A stretch of 32,469 nucleotides of DNA from Nonomuraea sp. SBT364 (GTDB lineage Bacteria > Actinomycetota > Actinomycetes > Streptosporangiales > Streptosporangiaceae), in the NCBI RefSeq assembly GCF_001083785.1, contig NZ_LAVL01000096.1:1-32469 (forward strand), given 5' to 3'. A model generated the notes under the pieces. That model was not told where the DNA came from. It did not search any database and saw nothing but the letters and a program-made list of their open reading frames with translations. Shown here piece by piece: positions 7,368 through 15,520 of this stretch. Positions within the stretch are counted from its first letter, which is position 1, and every line of letters begins with the position of its first letter. Both the position numbers and the translations under genes were made by a program.

Positions 7368-8240
7368 CTACCGCGCGCAACGCCCTCGCGCTGTGACGAT
7401 TCTGTTGCACGACTCGACCAACGAATGCTCGACCTCATCCAGTTCCCGGCCGTCCCGGGCGGCGTTCACGACCGCGACGGCGGTCAGCTGGACGGTCACC
7501 GCCCTCGCGGGCAGGTCCAGCCGCAGCCAGGGGTCCTCGCCGCCGCCCAGCGCGGGCCCGCCCGAGCCCAGGTACGCGCCCAGGAACCGGTCCCAGACGA
7601 CAGGGTCGAGTAACCCCGCGGCATACCAGGCTGCCGGTCTGGCCAGGTCCCACGCCGGATCGCCGACGCCCAGGTCGTCCACGTCGATGAGCAGCCAGCG
7701 GTCGCGGCGCACGAGCTGCCCCAGATGCCAGTCGCCGTGCGTCAGCAGCCCGGGGGCCGGCTCCGGCTCAGGAAGCTCCGCGAACGCCCGCCGTACCAGG
7801 CTCTCCACGGGACCGTCGCCTGCCATCCGCCGCACCGCGCGGGCCGCCCGCGCGGGACCTCCGGCCGCCGGCAGCGCCGGCACCACCGTGAGGGGCACGG
7901 CGTGCAGACGGGCCAGCAGCCTGGCCCCCTCCTCCCACGGGGCCGAGTCCGTCTCGTCCTGGCCGATCGGCCGGCCCGCCGGCCACACCGACACCGCCCG
8001 GCCCGCCACCGTCAGCACCTCCGGCTCCAGCGGCGCCAGCATCACGCCGGCCAGCGCCGCCGACGCCGTCGCCCGCAGCCGGGGCCGCAGCGCCGCCACG
8101 TCGTCACGCGCCGAATGCGCCTTCACCACGACCTCGCCGCGGCGTAACACCACCACGTCGGTCCGCGTCGGATGCAGCACGGGCGCACCCGTGCCCCCGT
8201 ACGCGCCCGCGACCACCGCCAGCTCAGCCTCAAGACCCAC
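7368..8240 (-). CDS. Aminoglycoside phosphotransferase-fold kinase (APH family)
   Basis: A 290-residue small-molecule kinase of the APH/choline-kinase fold. Candidate ATP-lysine K40 is in EVVVKAH. The catalytic loop is LTHGDWHLGQ (D170 as base) and the metal-binding motif is LIDVDDLGVGDPAWDLA (D186/D188). The usual loop Asn (HGDxHxxN) is Gln175. The same Gln variant occurs in maltokinases, so the site need not be dead. The substrate cannot be named and resistance should not be assumed. The start is a GTG at 8240 with only a weak ribosome site. Upstream lies a 129-base spacer to the next gene. Confidence 0.85.
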   Translation of the reverse strand: MGLEAELAVVAGAYGGTGAPVLHPTRTDVVVLRRGEVVVKAHSARDDVAALRPRLRATASAALAGVMLAPLEPEVLTVAGRAVSVWPAGRPIGQDETDSAPWEEGARLLARLHAVPLTVVPALPAAGGPARAARAVRRMAGDGPVESLVRRAFAELPEPEPAPGLLTHGDWHLGQLVRRDRWLLIDVDDLGVGDPAWDLARPAAWYAAGLLDPVVWDRFLGAYLGSGGPALGGGEDPWLRLDLPARAVTVQLTAVAVVNAARDGRELDEVEHSLVESCNRIVTARGRCAR

Positions 8241-8369
8241 TCGTCCAGCCTATTCGGCACCGTGGGCGGCCCGGCCGGGCGCGGTCCCCGGACGGGCCCG
8301 AACCCCTGCCGGACCTGCGCCGGCGACAGCCCGCGCACCGCCGGCCGCACGCTCGGCGAGGAGAAACGC

Positions 8370-8699
8370 CTACTTCTGCATGATCGGGAGACCGCGCGGG
8401 AGGGTCTCGCGCCGGGTTTCGCCGATCATCCTCAGGGCGCGCAGGAACGCCCGCCTCTCCCTGACCGAGAGGTCGCGAATTCCCTTACGGGGGCCGGCCG
8501 GGCTCGACGCCGGACCCTTGCTTCCCCCGCTCCCGATCCCCAGGAGCCCGAGGGCTGTCGCGGTCGCCGATTCGGCGGGGTGGATGATGCGGCTCAGCGG
8601 GAGTGCCTGGGCGGCATCGGCCGGCGAGGCGGCGGTGAAGGCTCCGCCGACGGTGACGACCGCCGCGGAGATCGTGAGGATGCGGGGGAAGACGCCCAT
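8370..8699 (-). CDS. Small secreted protein of unknown function
   Basis: A 109-residue protein, not recognised. The N-terminus MGVFPRILTISAAVVTVGGAF followed by TAASPADA-AQ is a clear Sec signal peptide with predicted cleavage after ADA. The mature part of about 80 residues has a Gly/Ser/Pro linker and then a basic amphipathic segment (DLSVRERRAFLRALRMIG). It has no cysteines. I start at ATG 8699 because GAGGAG precedes it; longer readings from 8960 have no ribosome site. A weak -10 candidate (TACGAT on the minus strand, 8735-8740) lies about 35 bases upstream. Confidence 0.6.
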   Translation of the reverse strand: MGVFPRILTISAAVVTVGGAFTAASPADAAQALPLSRIIHPAESATATALGLLGIGSGGSKGPASSPAGPRKGIRDLSVRERRAFLRALRMIGETRRETLPRGLPIMQK

Positions 8700-8805
8700 G
8701 CGGCTCTCCTCTCCGATACGAGAACGGTGCACGCATCGTACTCGGAGCGCTACACGACGTAGGGGAGACGGTTCTGTCACCCCGGGGTCCCGGCCTCGGC
8801 CGGCC

Positions 8806-8847
8806 GAACGGGCCTGCCCGGCGGCAACCATCCGGACAGGCCCGTTC
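8806..8847 (-). terminator. Terminator hairpin after the cysteine-containing secreted protein
   Basis: A perfect 11-bp stem (8806-8816 with 8837-8847), extended by four further pairs after one mismatch, with a ten-base loop. It begins 11 bases past the stop codon at 8858. There is no T-run on either side. Confidence 0.6.
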
Positions 8848-8857
8848 CGATATCCGG

Positions 8858-9166
8858 TTACGAGGGACACGTCCTCTTCCCGGCCTTGAATCCCGCGGCG
8901 TAGCCGATGTCGTAGGCCTCGTCCTCGTTGTACCTTCCACGCTGGAGGGGCTGGCCGCACTTGCTGCCGGCCTCGAACCCGTCCGCGTAGCCGTCCCTGC
9001 AGATCTTGCCCTCCTCCGGGTGCATCTTCTTGCAGACGGGCGGCGCGGCGCGACTCTCGCCGGCGCTCGCGGGCGCCGGGACGGCCGAGGCTTGCGAGGT
9101 CCCGATCGGCGCGAACACGAGGGTGGCGATCAGCGGACCGGCGATGAGCAGATGGTTCCCGTGCAT
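8858..9166 (-). CDS. Small secreted protein with duplicated GYxxGFxAG...C motif
   Basis: A 102-residue protein, not recognised as a named family. It has a Sec signal peptide (about residues 1-28, ending in TSQASA), an Ala/Pro-rich spacer and a mature domain with four cysteines. Two copies of one motif are visible, DGYADGFEAGSKC and IGYAAGFKAGKRTC. They are separated by 20-odd residues including an acidic YNEDEAYD. With the pairs VCKK and KICRD this suggests two disulfides in a small helical-repeat fold. I chose ATG 9166 because AAGGAG lies six bases upstream. The ATG at 9184 would add MRKETR and a more basic n-region. It is followed by a hairpin terminator. Confidence 0.65.
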   Translation of the reverse strand: MHGNHLLIAGPLIATLVFAPIGTSQASAVPAPASAGESRAAPPVCKKMHPEEGKICRDGYADGFEAGSKCGQPLQRGRYNEDEAYDIGYAAGFKAGKRTCPS

Positions 9167-9545
9167 CCTCGTCTCCTTCCTCATGAAGGCGTACGGTCCT
9201 CGACAGGCGCCCGGCCTGGCGGGGCCGACCTCATGAAGACGAATCCTGGGTCTCTGCCCCCTCTCGGATGAGGGTGCCGTGGCGGTGCGCTCCTGCATGT
9301 AGGCCGGAGCTACTCCCGGCACTGCGTGCCACCGTGCGGCGGCGCGTCCTACCAGCGTATTTCGGCCTGCCGCCCCGTCCAGACGATTGACGCCGATATT
9401 GAGCACGGTTTGCCCACCGGCCGTAGACCTTGGACAGCTTGCCCGAGGCATGGGAACTGTGCCCGTTTACGGCGGCTCGGCTGGTTCTTCTCGCAGGTCA
9501 CGGGCGCCTGCGGAGGACCGATGCGGGTCGGTCAGACTAGGGGGC
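9167..9545. other. 379-base intergenic region between divergent genes
   Basis: No convincing gene is seen. An exact 10-base direct repeat, CCTCATGAAG, occurs at 9179-9188 and 9229-9238 (50 bases apart), close to the secreted-protein start. A CAGACT at 9533-9538 lies seven bases before the ATG at 9546 and could be the -10 of a leaderless LLM-oxidoreductase transcript. Open frames crossing the region lack starts with ribosome sites and do not look like protein families. Confidence 0.5.
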
Positions 9546-10442
9546 ATGAGAACAGGTTTCGCCGTGCCGCAGTCGGGCCACTGGGCCACGCCGGAGAACA
9601 TGCGCCGCATCGCCGTCAGGGCCGAGGAGCTCGGCTATCACGAGCTGTGGACGTTCCAGCGGGTGCTCTATCCGGTCGGGCACCAGATGGGCGCCACCTA
9701 CCGCAGCGTCCACGACCCGCTGGTGACGCTCGCCTTCCTCGCCGGGGTGACCGGGACGATCAGGCTCGGCGTCGCCGTCGTCAACGCCTTCGTGCAGCCG
9801 GTGGCGCTGGCCAAGCAGTTCGCCACCCTGCAGGCCGTCTCCGGCGGGCGGGTCACCGCGGGGCTCGGGCTCGGCTGGCTGCCGGAGGAGTTCGAGGCCG
9901 CCGGCGTGGGGTTCGAGGGGCGCGGGCGGCGGGGGGAGGAGTTCGTCGAGGTGCTGCGCAAGGCGTGGACGGACGACGTGGTGGAGCACCGGGGCGAGTT
10001 CTACAGCGTGCCGCCGTCGCACGTCGACCCCAAGCCGTCGCCGGCGCCGCCGATCCTGCTGGGCGGCACCGCCGAGGTGGCGCTGCGGCGGGCCGGGCGG
10101 CTCGCCGACGGGTGGGTCAGCTCCAGCCGCGAGGACCTGTCGGCCATCGGGCCGCGCGCCGCCGTCGTGCGGGAGGCCGCCGAGCGCGCCGGCCGCGACC
10201 CCGGCGCGCTGCGCGTGGTGTGCCGGGGCGTCACCCGCGTACGGTCCGGCGCCGGGCCGGGCAGGCCGCTCCTCACCGGCACCTTCGACCAGATCCGCGC
10301 CGACGTCGCCGCCCTGGAGGCCGAAGGCGTCACGGACGTCTTCCACGACCTCAACTTCGACCCTGAACACGTCACGCTCGGCGCCGACGAGGCCATGCGG
10401 CGCGCGGAGGAGGCCCTTGAGGCGCTCGCCCCGCGCCTTTAG
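9546..10442 (+). CDS. LLM-class (luciferase-like) F420-dependent oxidoreductase
   Basis: A 298-residue TIM-barrel flavin/F420 enzyme. MRTGFAVPQSGHWATPENM opens the barrel and ELWTFQRVLYPVG is a hallmark of the actinobacterial subgroup. GRVTAGLGLGWLPEEFEAAGV is the most conserved block, followed by PPILLGGTAEVALRRAGRLADGW. The family uses reduced F420 or FMN for hydride transfer to varied substrates; the substrate here is unknown. The start is set at the ATG where family homology begins. The open frame reaches back to a TTG at 9387, but that extension looks unlike the family. It is convergent with the LAL regulator (48 bases between stops). Confidence 0.88.
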   Translation: MRTGFAVPQSGHWATPENMRRIAVRAEELGYHELWTFQRVLYPVGHQMGATYRSVHDPLVTLAFLAGVTGTIRLGVAVVNAFVQPVALAKQFATLQAVSGGRVTAGLGLGWLPEEFEAAGVGFEGRGRRGEEFVEVLRKAWTDDVVEHRGEFYSVPPSHVDPKPSPAPPILLGGTAEVALRRAGRLADGWVSSSREDLSAIGPRAAVVREAAERAGRDPGALRVVCRGVTRVRSGAGPGRPLLTGTFDQIRADVAALEAEGVTDVFHDLNFDPEHVTLGADEAMRRAEEALEALAPRL

Positions 10443-10490
10443 CGGGTCCCGCGCCTGTGGCGGGGCCTGGCGCCTGGAAGGTCGTGGTCG

Positions 10491-13124
10491 TCAGCCCAGG
10501 GCGGCGAGTTCGCCTCTGGAGGCGACGCCCAGCTTGGGATAGGCCTTGTACAGGTGGTAGCCGACGGTGCGGGGGCTGAGGAAGAGCTGGGCGGCGATGT
10601 CCTTGTTGGACAGCCCCCGTGCCGCGAGCTGGACGATCAGGCGCTCCTGCGGTGTCAGACCGGCCGGCCTGTCCGGTGCGGGCACGTCGGCGGCCACGGC
10701 GCCGGCCGCCTGGAGCTCGGCCCGCGCGCGGCCGGCCCAGGGGACGGCGCCGAGGCGTTCGAAGGTCTCCATGGCCTCGCGCAGATGGCCGACCGCGGCG
10801 CCGCGGCGCCTGGCCCGGCGCAGCCACTCCCCGTACAGCAGCCGGGTGCGCGCGTGTTCGAAGGGCGGGCCGCCGGCCTCCAGCGCCGCCAGGTAGTGCG
10901 TCTCCGCCTCGTCCCCGGCGAGCAGGGCCAGGCAGCGCTCGACGAGGTGGCGCTGGTCGAGGCGGACGTAGCGGGCCAGGGCCGGCCGGGCACGGTCGGG
11001 CTCGCCGCTGCGCACGGCGGCCTCCACCAGGTCGGGCACGCAACGCATGGCCGAGACGTGGTACCAGCCGGGCCCTTCGGTGAGGCCTTCGAGCCGGCCG
11101 AGCGCCGGTTCGGTGCGCCCCTGGCCCAGGTCCAGCATCGCCCGGGCCCAGTCGGCCCACATGGCGCCCTGCATGGGCGCGGCCGGGCTCCGCTCCACCT
11201 CGCCGGTGAGGCGGAGGTGGCGTTCCTCGTCACCCTCGACGGCGGCCAGGTAGGCGAGCAGGCCCCTGTTGAGCGCGGCCCACTGGTGCTGGCTGGTGTT
11301 CTCCGCCAGGCGCAGGGCGGTGGTCGCGGCGGCGGCCGCCTCGTGGTGGCGACCGCCATGGAAGAGCTCCGCCTGCGCCCTGAAGTACAGCACCATCGGC
11401 AGCACGCCGATGCCGCCCTCGGCGTGGCAGCGGTCGATCAGGCGGGAGGCCATGCGCAGGGTGGCGGCGTCCTGCCCGGCGACGAGCGGCATGCCGCAGA
11501 CCATGGCCGCGATCCCGGGCGGGTAGCCGGCCAGGCCGCGCTCGGCCTCGGCCACGGCCTGCTCCAGCGGGGGCAGACCGGCCGGGTCGCCGCCGAACAG
11601 CCGGGCGAAGGCGGTGGCCTCCAGGCGGGCCAAGGCGGCGGTGGGCTCGTCGAACAGCGTCTGCGCCAGCGCCCGCGCCAGGCGGCCGCTCACCTGCGAC
11701 ACCTGGGCCTCGCCGGCGTACCAGGCGGTCTGCGACGCCCGGACGAGCAGGGCCGGGTCCAGGCGGGCGGCCTCGGTCATCAGGCGGTGCGCCTCGCCGT
11801 ACCCTCCCCGCGAGAAGTGAGCGGTGGCCTGCGCGTGGGTGAGGCGCGAGCGCAGCGCCGGGTCGGTGGTCAGCGTGTCGGCCTCGCCCGCCAGCGCCTG
11901 GGCCCAGTCGAGCTCGCCCGCCTCGGTGGCCGACTCCGCCGCCAGGGTCAGGCGCCGGGCCCGGCTCTCGTCGTCGTGGTGGGTGAGAGCGGCGGCGCGC
12001 TGGTAGGCGGTGGCCGCCGCCGCGTAGCCGTGCCGGCGGGCCGACCGCGCGGCCGTGCGTTCCAGCTCGGCCGCCACCTGCTCGTCGGGGCCGACGGTCG
12101 CGGCGGCCAGATGCCAGGCCCGCCGGTCGGCGTGGTGGTCTCCGGTCAGCGTCGCGGCGAGCGCGGCGTGCACGGCCAGCCTCGAACTGATCGGGGCCTG
12201 CTGGTAGACGGCCTCGCGGATCAGCGGGTGACGGAAGCGTACGTGCTGCCCGTCGGTGGTGACGAGGCCGACGGCCTCGGCGGGCACCAGGTCGGCCGCC
12301 GTGACGCCGAGCCGTCCGGCGGCGGCCAGCACCTCGTCCAGGCCCTCCCCGGCCGCGGCCACCAGCAGCAGTGTCTGGGTCGCCGCGGGCAGGTGGTCCA
12401 CCTGGCTGTGGAAGGCCGCCTGCAGCCGGCTGTTCAGCGGGAGCGCGCCGGGACCGTGGGCGTCCCGGTTCAGGGCGGCGGGCAGCTCGATGAGGGCCAG
12501 CGGGTTGCCCTGCGCCTCGGCGAGCACCCGGTAGCGCTGGCCCGGGGTCAGGGGGCTGCCCTTCAGCAGGGCCGCCGAGGCGGGCGAGTCCAGGCCGGTC
12601 AGCGTGATCTCGGGCAGCCCGTGCGTCTCGCCCTCCCGGGTGGCCAGGATCAGGGCTACGCCTTCGGCGTCCAGCCGCCGGGCGGCGAAGGCCAGCGCCG
12701 CGCGGGATCCGGGATCCAGCCACTGCGTGTCGTCCATGAGGCACAGGAGGGGGCCGTCCTCGGCCACCTCGGCCAGCAGGGACAGTACGGCCAGGCCGAC
12801 GAGCAGCGCGTCGGCGCCCTGGCCGTCGGTCAGGCCGAGAGCCGTCTCCAGCGCGCGCCGCTGCGGCGGCGGCAGCTTGTGCATCCGGTCCAGCGCCGGG
12901 CGCAGCAGCAGATGCAGCCCCGCGTACGCCAGCTCGCTCTCCGACGGCACGCCGCCGCGCCGGATGACCTGGATGCCGTCGGCGTGCGCGGCGGCGTGGT
13001 CGAGCAGCGCGGTCTTGCCGATCCCCGGCTCGCCCTTGATCACCAGGGCGCCGCTGCGGCCCGAGCGTACGGTGGCCAGAAGCTCGTCGATGACTGATGT
13101 CTCGGCCTCTCGCCCGTACAGCAT
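10491..13124 (-). CDS. LAL-type (large ATP-binding) LuxR family transcriptional regulator
   Basis: An 877-residue regulator. It has an N-terminal AAA/STAND ATPase with Walker A GEPGIGKT (31-38) and Walker B LCLMDDTQWLD (127-137). A long alpha-helical middle follows, rich in Ala/Leu/Arg and probably TPR-like (about 380-800). The C-terminal LuxR helix-turn-helix is at about 823-877 (LTPQERLIVQLAARGLSNKDIAAQLFLSPRTVGYHL). Such proteins activate catabolic or secondary-metabolite genes in response to a ligand and ATP. The ATG has AAAGGGAG just upstream. It is divergent from the SnoaL-like gene 74 bases away, which is the obvious candidate target. Confidence 0.93.
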   Translation of the reverse strand: MLYGREAETSVIDELLATVRSGRSGALVIKGEPGIGKTALLDHAAAHADGIQVIRRGGVPSESELAYAGLHLLLRPALDRMHKLPPPQRRALETALGLTDGQGADALLVGLAVLSLLAEVAEDGPLLCLMDDTQWLDPGSRAALAFAARRLDAEGVALILATREGETHGLPEITLTGLDSPASAALLKGSPLTPGQRYRVLAEAQGNPLALIELPAALNRDAHGPGALPLNSRLQAAFHSQVDHLPAATQTLLLVAAAGEGLDEVLAAAGRLGVTAADLVPAEAVGLVTTDGQHVRFRHPLIREAVYQQAPISSRLAVHAALAATLTGDHHADRRAWHLAAATVGPDEQVAAELERTAARSARRHGYAAAATAYQRAAALTHHDDESRARRLTLAAESATEAGELDWAQALAGEADTLTTDPALRSRLTHAQATAHFSRGGYGEAHRLMTEAARLDPALLVRASQTAWYAGEAQVSQVSGRLARALAQTLFDEPTAALARLEATAFARLFGGDPAGLPPLEQAVAEAERGLAGYPPGIAAMVCGMPLVAGQDAATLRMASRLIDRCHAEGGIGVLPMVLYFRAQAELFHGGRHHEAAAAATTALRLAENTSQHQWAALNRGLLAYLAAVEGDEERHLRLTGEVERSPAAPMQGAMWADWARAMLDLGQGRTEPALGRLEGLTEGPGWYHVSAMRCVPDLVEAAVRSGEPDRARPALARYVRLDQRHLVERCLALLAGDEAETHYLAALEAGGPPFEHARTRLLYGEWLRRARRRGAAVGHLREAMETFERLGAVPWAGRARAELQAAGAVAADVPAPDRPAGLTPQERLIVQLAARGLSNKDIAAQLFLSPRTVGYHLYKAYPKLGVASRGELAALG

Positions 13125-13198
13125 GGACTCCCTTTACTGATGCAACTACCTAATCGTGACAGATGTCCATTATGCGTGGTTGCTCTAGCTTCCTGGTC
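13125..13198. promoter_or_regulatory. Divergent promoter region between LAL regulator and SnoaL-like gene
   Basis: A 74-base AT-richer spacer. Rightward, TAGCTT (13186-13191) ends seven bases before the ATG at 13199, fitting a leaderless transcript. Leftward, CATAAT (minus strand, 13169-13174) is a -10 candidate. GACAGATGTC at 13158-13167 is a short imperfect palindrome between the two and could be the LAL-regulator site. Neither -35 is clear. Confidence 0.4.
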
Positions 13199-13567
13199 AT
13201 GAAGAACATCGACGAGCTCATCGCTCGCTACATCGCCACCTGGAACGAGACCGACCCCGCCGCCCGCCGCGCGGCCATCGACGAGCTGTGGAGCGCGGAC
13301 GGCGTCTACACCGACCCGATGGGGGTCGCCGCGGGCACCGCCGCGATCGACGCCACCATCGCCGCCGTCCAGGAGCAGTTCCCCGGTTTCCGCTTCACCC
13401 TCGGCGGGCCGGTGGACGCCCACCACGACATCGCCCGCTTCACCTGGGAACTGGCGCAGGACGGCGCCGAGGCCCTGGTGGTGGGCTTCGACGTGGCGGT
13501 GTTCACCGCCGACGGCCGCATCGACCGCGTCCACGGCTTCCTCGACAAGGTCCCCACCGGCGCCTGA
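13199..13567 (+). CDS. NTF2/SnoaL-like protein
   Basis: A 122-residue single-domain protein of the NTF2-like superfamily. It opens with the long helix (IDELIARYIATWNETDPAARRAAIDELWSADGVYTDP). After GxAAI come the curved strands PGFRFTLGGPVDAHHDIARFTWEL and GFDVAVFTADGRIDRVHGFLD. Superfamily members include polyketide cyclases, isomerases and non-enzymatic ligand binders; there is no decisive catalytic pair here. I start at ATG 13199, which follows a -10 hexamer. The open frame could begin at 13163, but those residues lie in the promoter. It is probably co-transcribed with the next gene, 20 bases on. Confidence 0.85.
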   Translation: MKNIDELIARYIATWNETDPAARRAAIDELWSADGVYTDPMGVAAGTAAIDATIAAVQEQFPGFRFTLGGPVDAHHDIARFTWELAQDGAEALVVGFDVAVFTADGRIDRVHGFLDKVPTGA

Positions 13568-13587
13568 CGATCACGACGCCCTGACCG

Positions 13588-14031
13588 ATGAGGAACACCA
13601 TGACCATGGACGGACTCCGTACGGAGGCACGGGTGATGCCCGCGGACGATCTGCGTGAGCGGCTGGAGCGGTGGTCCCGCTCGACCGGCATCGACGTCGA
13701 GGTGTGGGCACTGCCCGGCCGGCCGCTGCCCGGCCACGTCGCGGAGCTCGTCCAGGCCACGGTCCTCGACGTGCTGGACGGCCTGGAGGGGGACGGATCG
13801 GTGCGGAGCGTGGGCATCGCGCTCACCGCGGGCGCCCGGGGCCTGCGCCTGACGGTCAGCGGTCACGGCCAGGGCCTGCCGCCGGACCGGCTCGCCGACC
13901 GGCTGCGCGTCAGGGACGCGCAGTTCGCCGAGCTGGGCGGCGGGGTGTCGGTGAACGTGGTCCCCGGCGGCGGCGTCACCGTCAGCGCCGCACTGCCGGG
14001 GCGCCCGGTCAGCCGCCGTAGGGGACGGTGA
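13588..14031 (+). CDS. Stand-alone degenerate histidine-kinase-type ATPase domain protein
   Basis: A 147-residue protein with the layout of the HATPase domain of NarL/DesK-class sensor kinases and nothing else. GIDVEVW...LPGHVAELVQATVLDVLDGL sits where kinases have the N-box helix (EALTNVxRHA). LRLTVSGHGQGLP replaces the DDGxG G1 box. FAELGGGVSVNVVPGGGVTVSAALPG matches the usual ending LGGxLxVxSxPGxGTxVxAxLP. The N-box Asn and the DxGxG Asp appear lost, and there is no dimerisation or phosphoacceptor domain. ATP hydrolysis is doubtful; it may be a binding or anti-regulator module. ATG 13600, with GAGGAA four bases before it, is an alternative start. The 3' end overlaps the convergent VOC gene by 23 bp. 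Confidence 0.65.
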   Translation: MRNTMTMDGLRTEARVMPADDLRERLERWSRSTGIDVEVWALPGRPLPGHVAELVQATVLDVLDGLEGDGSVRSVGIALTAGARGLRLTVSGHGQGLPPDRLADRLRVRDAQFAELGGGVSVNVVPGGGVTVSAALPGRPVSRRRGR

Positions 14032-14386
14032 TGATCTCCAGGTTGTGGCCGTCCGGGTCGAGCCAGTAGAGGCCGCGGCCGCCGTCGTTGGTGTTGATCC
14101 GGCCCGGCTGCCGGTGATGGGGATCGGCCCAGTAGGTGAGGCCGCGATCCTTGATCCGGGCCCAGATCTCGTCGAACTCGGTCTCGCTCACCAGGAACGC
14201 GTAATGCTGCGGGTGCACGTCGCCGCGGGCCTGGACGACGTCGAGCGACACCCCGTTGGCGAGCTCGACCACGCGGAACGGGCCGAACGTGGCGGCGGGC
14301 GCCAGCCCGAGGACGTCCACCAGGAAGCCGGCGGTCGCCTCGCGGTCACGGGCCTCCACGATCGTGTGGTTGAGATGCACGGGCAT
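14009..14386 (-). CDS. VOC-superfamily (glyoxalase/dioxygenase-fold) protein
   Basis: A 125-residue protein with two beta-alpha-beta-beta-beta modules. Likely metal ligands are H7 (LNHTIV), H61 (HPQHYAF) and E117 (DGHNLEIIT). GLYWLDPDGHNLEI is the classic ending of glyoxalase/bleomycin-resistance and extradiol-dioxygenase folds. The reaction cannot be assigned. It is last in the murQ-hydrolase-VOC direction, 43 bases after the hydrolase stop, with its own GGGAGG before the ATG. Its 3' end overlaps the HATPase-like gene on the other strand by 23 bp. Whether it belongs functionally to muropeptide salvage or is a passenger is open. Confidence 0.85.
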   Translation of the reverse strand: MPVHLNHTIVEARDREATAGFLVDVLGLAPAATFGPFRVVELANGVSLDVVQARGDVHPQHYAFLVSETEFDEIWARIKDRGLTYWADPHHRQPGRINTNDGGRGLYWLDPDGHNLEIITVPYGG

Positions 14387-14429
14387 GGGCGTCCCTCCCC
14401 TTTCGCCGTCGTTCCCAGGCTACGCCCGC

Positions 14430-15488
14430 TCAGGTGGCCAGGCGGAGGGCTTCGCCGGCGACGGCACGGCGCAGGGCGCGGATGCCCTCGCGGCCGCGCA
14501 CCGGGTGGACGGCGTTGGTCAGCAGGACCACCGTCAGCCCGTGCGGCGGCGAGACCACCAGCGACGTGCCGGTGAACCCGGAATGCCCGAAGGCGCCCTC
14601 CAGCGGTCCCACGATCCCCGGGTCGCCGATCCGCACCCCGAGCCCGTGCCGGAACGGCGCCCCTGCCGCCCCCTGGTCGCGCAGCATCTCGGCCACGGTC
14701 TCCGGCCGCAGCAACGGCCCCGTGGGGGAGGCGCCGGCGAGGCGGAGGGACTCGCCGAGGGCCAGGACGTCGTCGGCCGTGGCGAAGACGCCGGCATGGC
14801 CCGCGACGCCGCCGAGCGCGTAGGAGGTCTCGTCGTGCACCTGGCCGCGCACGCAGCCGGGCCCGGGGCGCTCCGGTTTCCATTCGGTGGCGGCGACGCG
14901 GGGGAGGGCGCCGGGCCGGTAGCCGGTGTCGGCGAGGCCGAGGACGCCGGTGACGCGGGCGGCGACCAGGGCGTCGAGCGGGGCGGCGCCGGCCACCTCG
15001 GCGACCCGGCCGGCCATGATCATGCCGACGTCGGTGTAGAGGTACGGGCCGCCCACCGGCGCGGTGACCGGCGTGTCGATCATGGCCGCCATGCGGGTGT
15101 CCGGGTCCGCGCCGGGGAGCTCCAGGTCGATGCGGCGGATCGGCTGCAGGCCCGCCGTGTGGGTCAGCAGCCGGCGCAGGGTGATCCGCGCGTCGCGGCC
15201 CGGCAGCCAGGCCGCCACCGGCTCGTCGAGGTCCAGCAGGCCGTCCTCGGTCAGCGACAGGATGGCCGCCGTGGTGAACAGCTTGCTGATCGACGCCAGG
15301 TCGAAGATCGAGTCGCGGCGGGCCGGCGGCCTGTCTTCGGCGAGCGTGAACTCCGCGTCCGTGTAGCGGACCAGCTCGCCGGCGGCGGCGGACGCCACGA
15401 CGGCGCCGTCCACGGCGATGAGCGCGACCGCCGCCGGGCACACGCCCGGCACCCCCTCCGCGAGGATCGCCTCCAGCCGATCGGACAT
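14430..15488 (-). CDS. Serine beta-lactamase-fold hydrolase, candidate muramyl-peptide amidase (AmiE-like)
   Basis: A 352-residue class C beta-lactamase/penicillin-binding-fold enzyme. The nucleophile motif is SISK (S66-K69) in FDLASISKLFT. Y151 in YLYTDVG stands for the YxN motif (Asp instead of Asn). GHSGFTGTS stands for KTG. No signal peptide is seen, so it should be cytoplasmic. B. subtilis AmiE (YbbE), a MurNAc-L-alanine amidase encoded beside murQ, nagZ and namZ, is of the same fold. The position here, 32 bases after murQ, suggests the same role, but esterase or peptidase activity cannot be excluded. The ATG has GGAGGG about eight bases upstream. Confidence 0.85.
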   Translation of the reverse strand: MSDRLEAILAEGVPGVCPAAVALIAVDGAVVASAAAGELVRYTDAEFTLAEDRPPARRDSIFDLASISKLFTTAAILSLTEDGLLDLDEPVAAWLPGRDARITLRRLLTHTAGLQPIRRIDLELPGADPDTRMAAMIDTPVTAPVGGPYLYTDVGMIMAGRVAEVAGAAPLDALVAARVTGVLGLADTGYRPGALPRVAATEWKPERPGPGCVRGQVHDETSYALGGVAGHAGVFATADDVLALGESLRLAGASPTGPLLRPETVAEMLRDQGAAGAPFRHGLGVRIGDPGIVGPLEGAFGHSGFTGTSLVVSPPHGLTVVLLTNAVHPVRGREGIRALRRAVAGEALRLAT

Positions 15489-15520
15489 CTCTCATCCCTC
15501 CCCGTGTGTCGTGGTCCCGG

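Noticed and set aside
7368..8240. Antibiotic (aminoglycoside) resistance gene
   Set aside because: The APH fold covers many kinases, the catalytic loop has the maltokinase-like Gln variant, and there is no resistance context.
9387..9545. 53-residue N-terminal extension of the LLM oxidoreductase from a TTG
   Set aside because: The extension has no resemblance to the family, and the barrel begins at MRTGFAVPQ (9546).
10554..13097. 847-codon open frame antisense to the LAL regulator
   Set aside because: No domain, no ribosome site, and it mirrors a fully recognisable regulator; the long antisense frame is due to GC3 bias.
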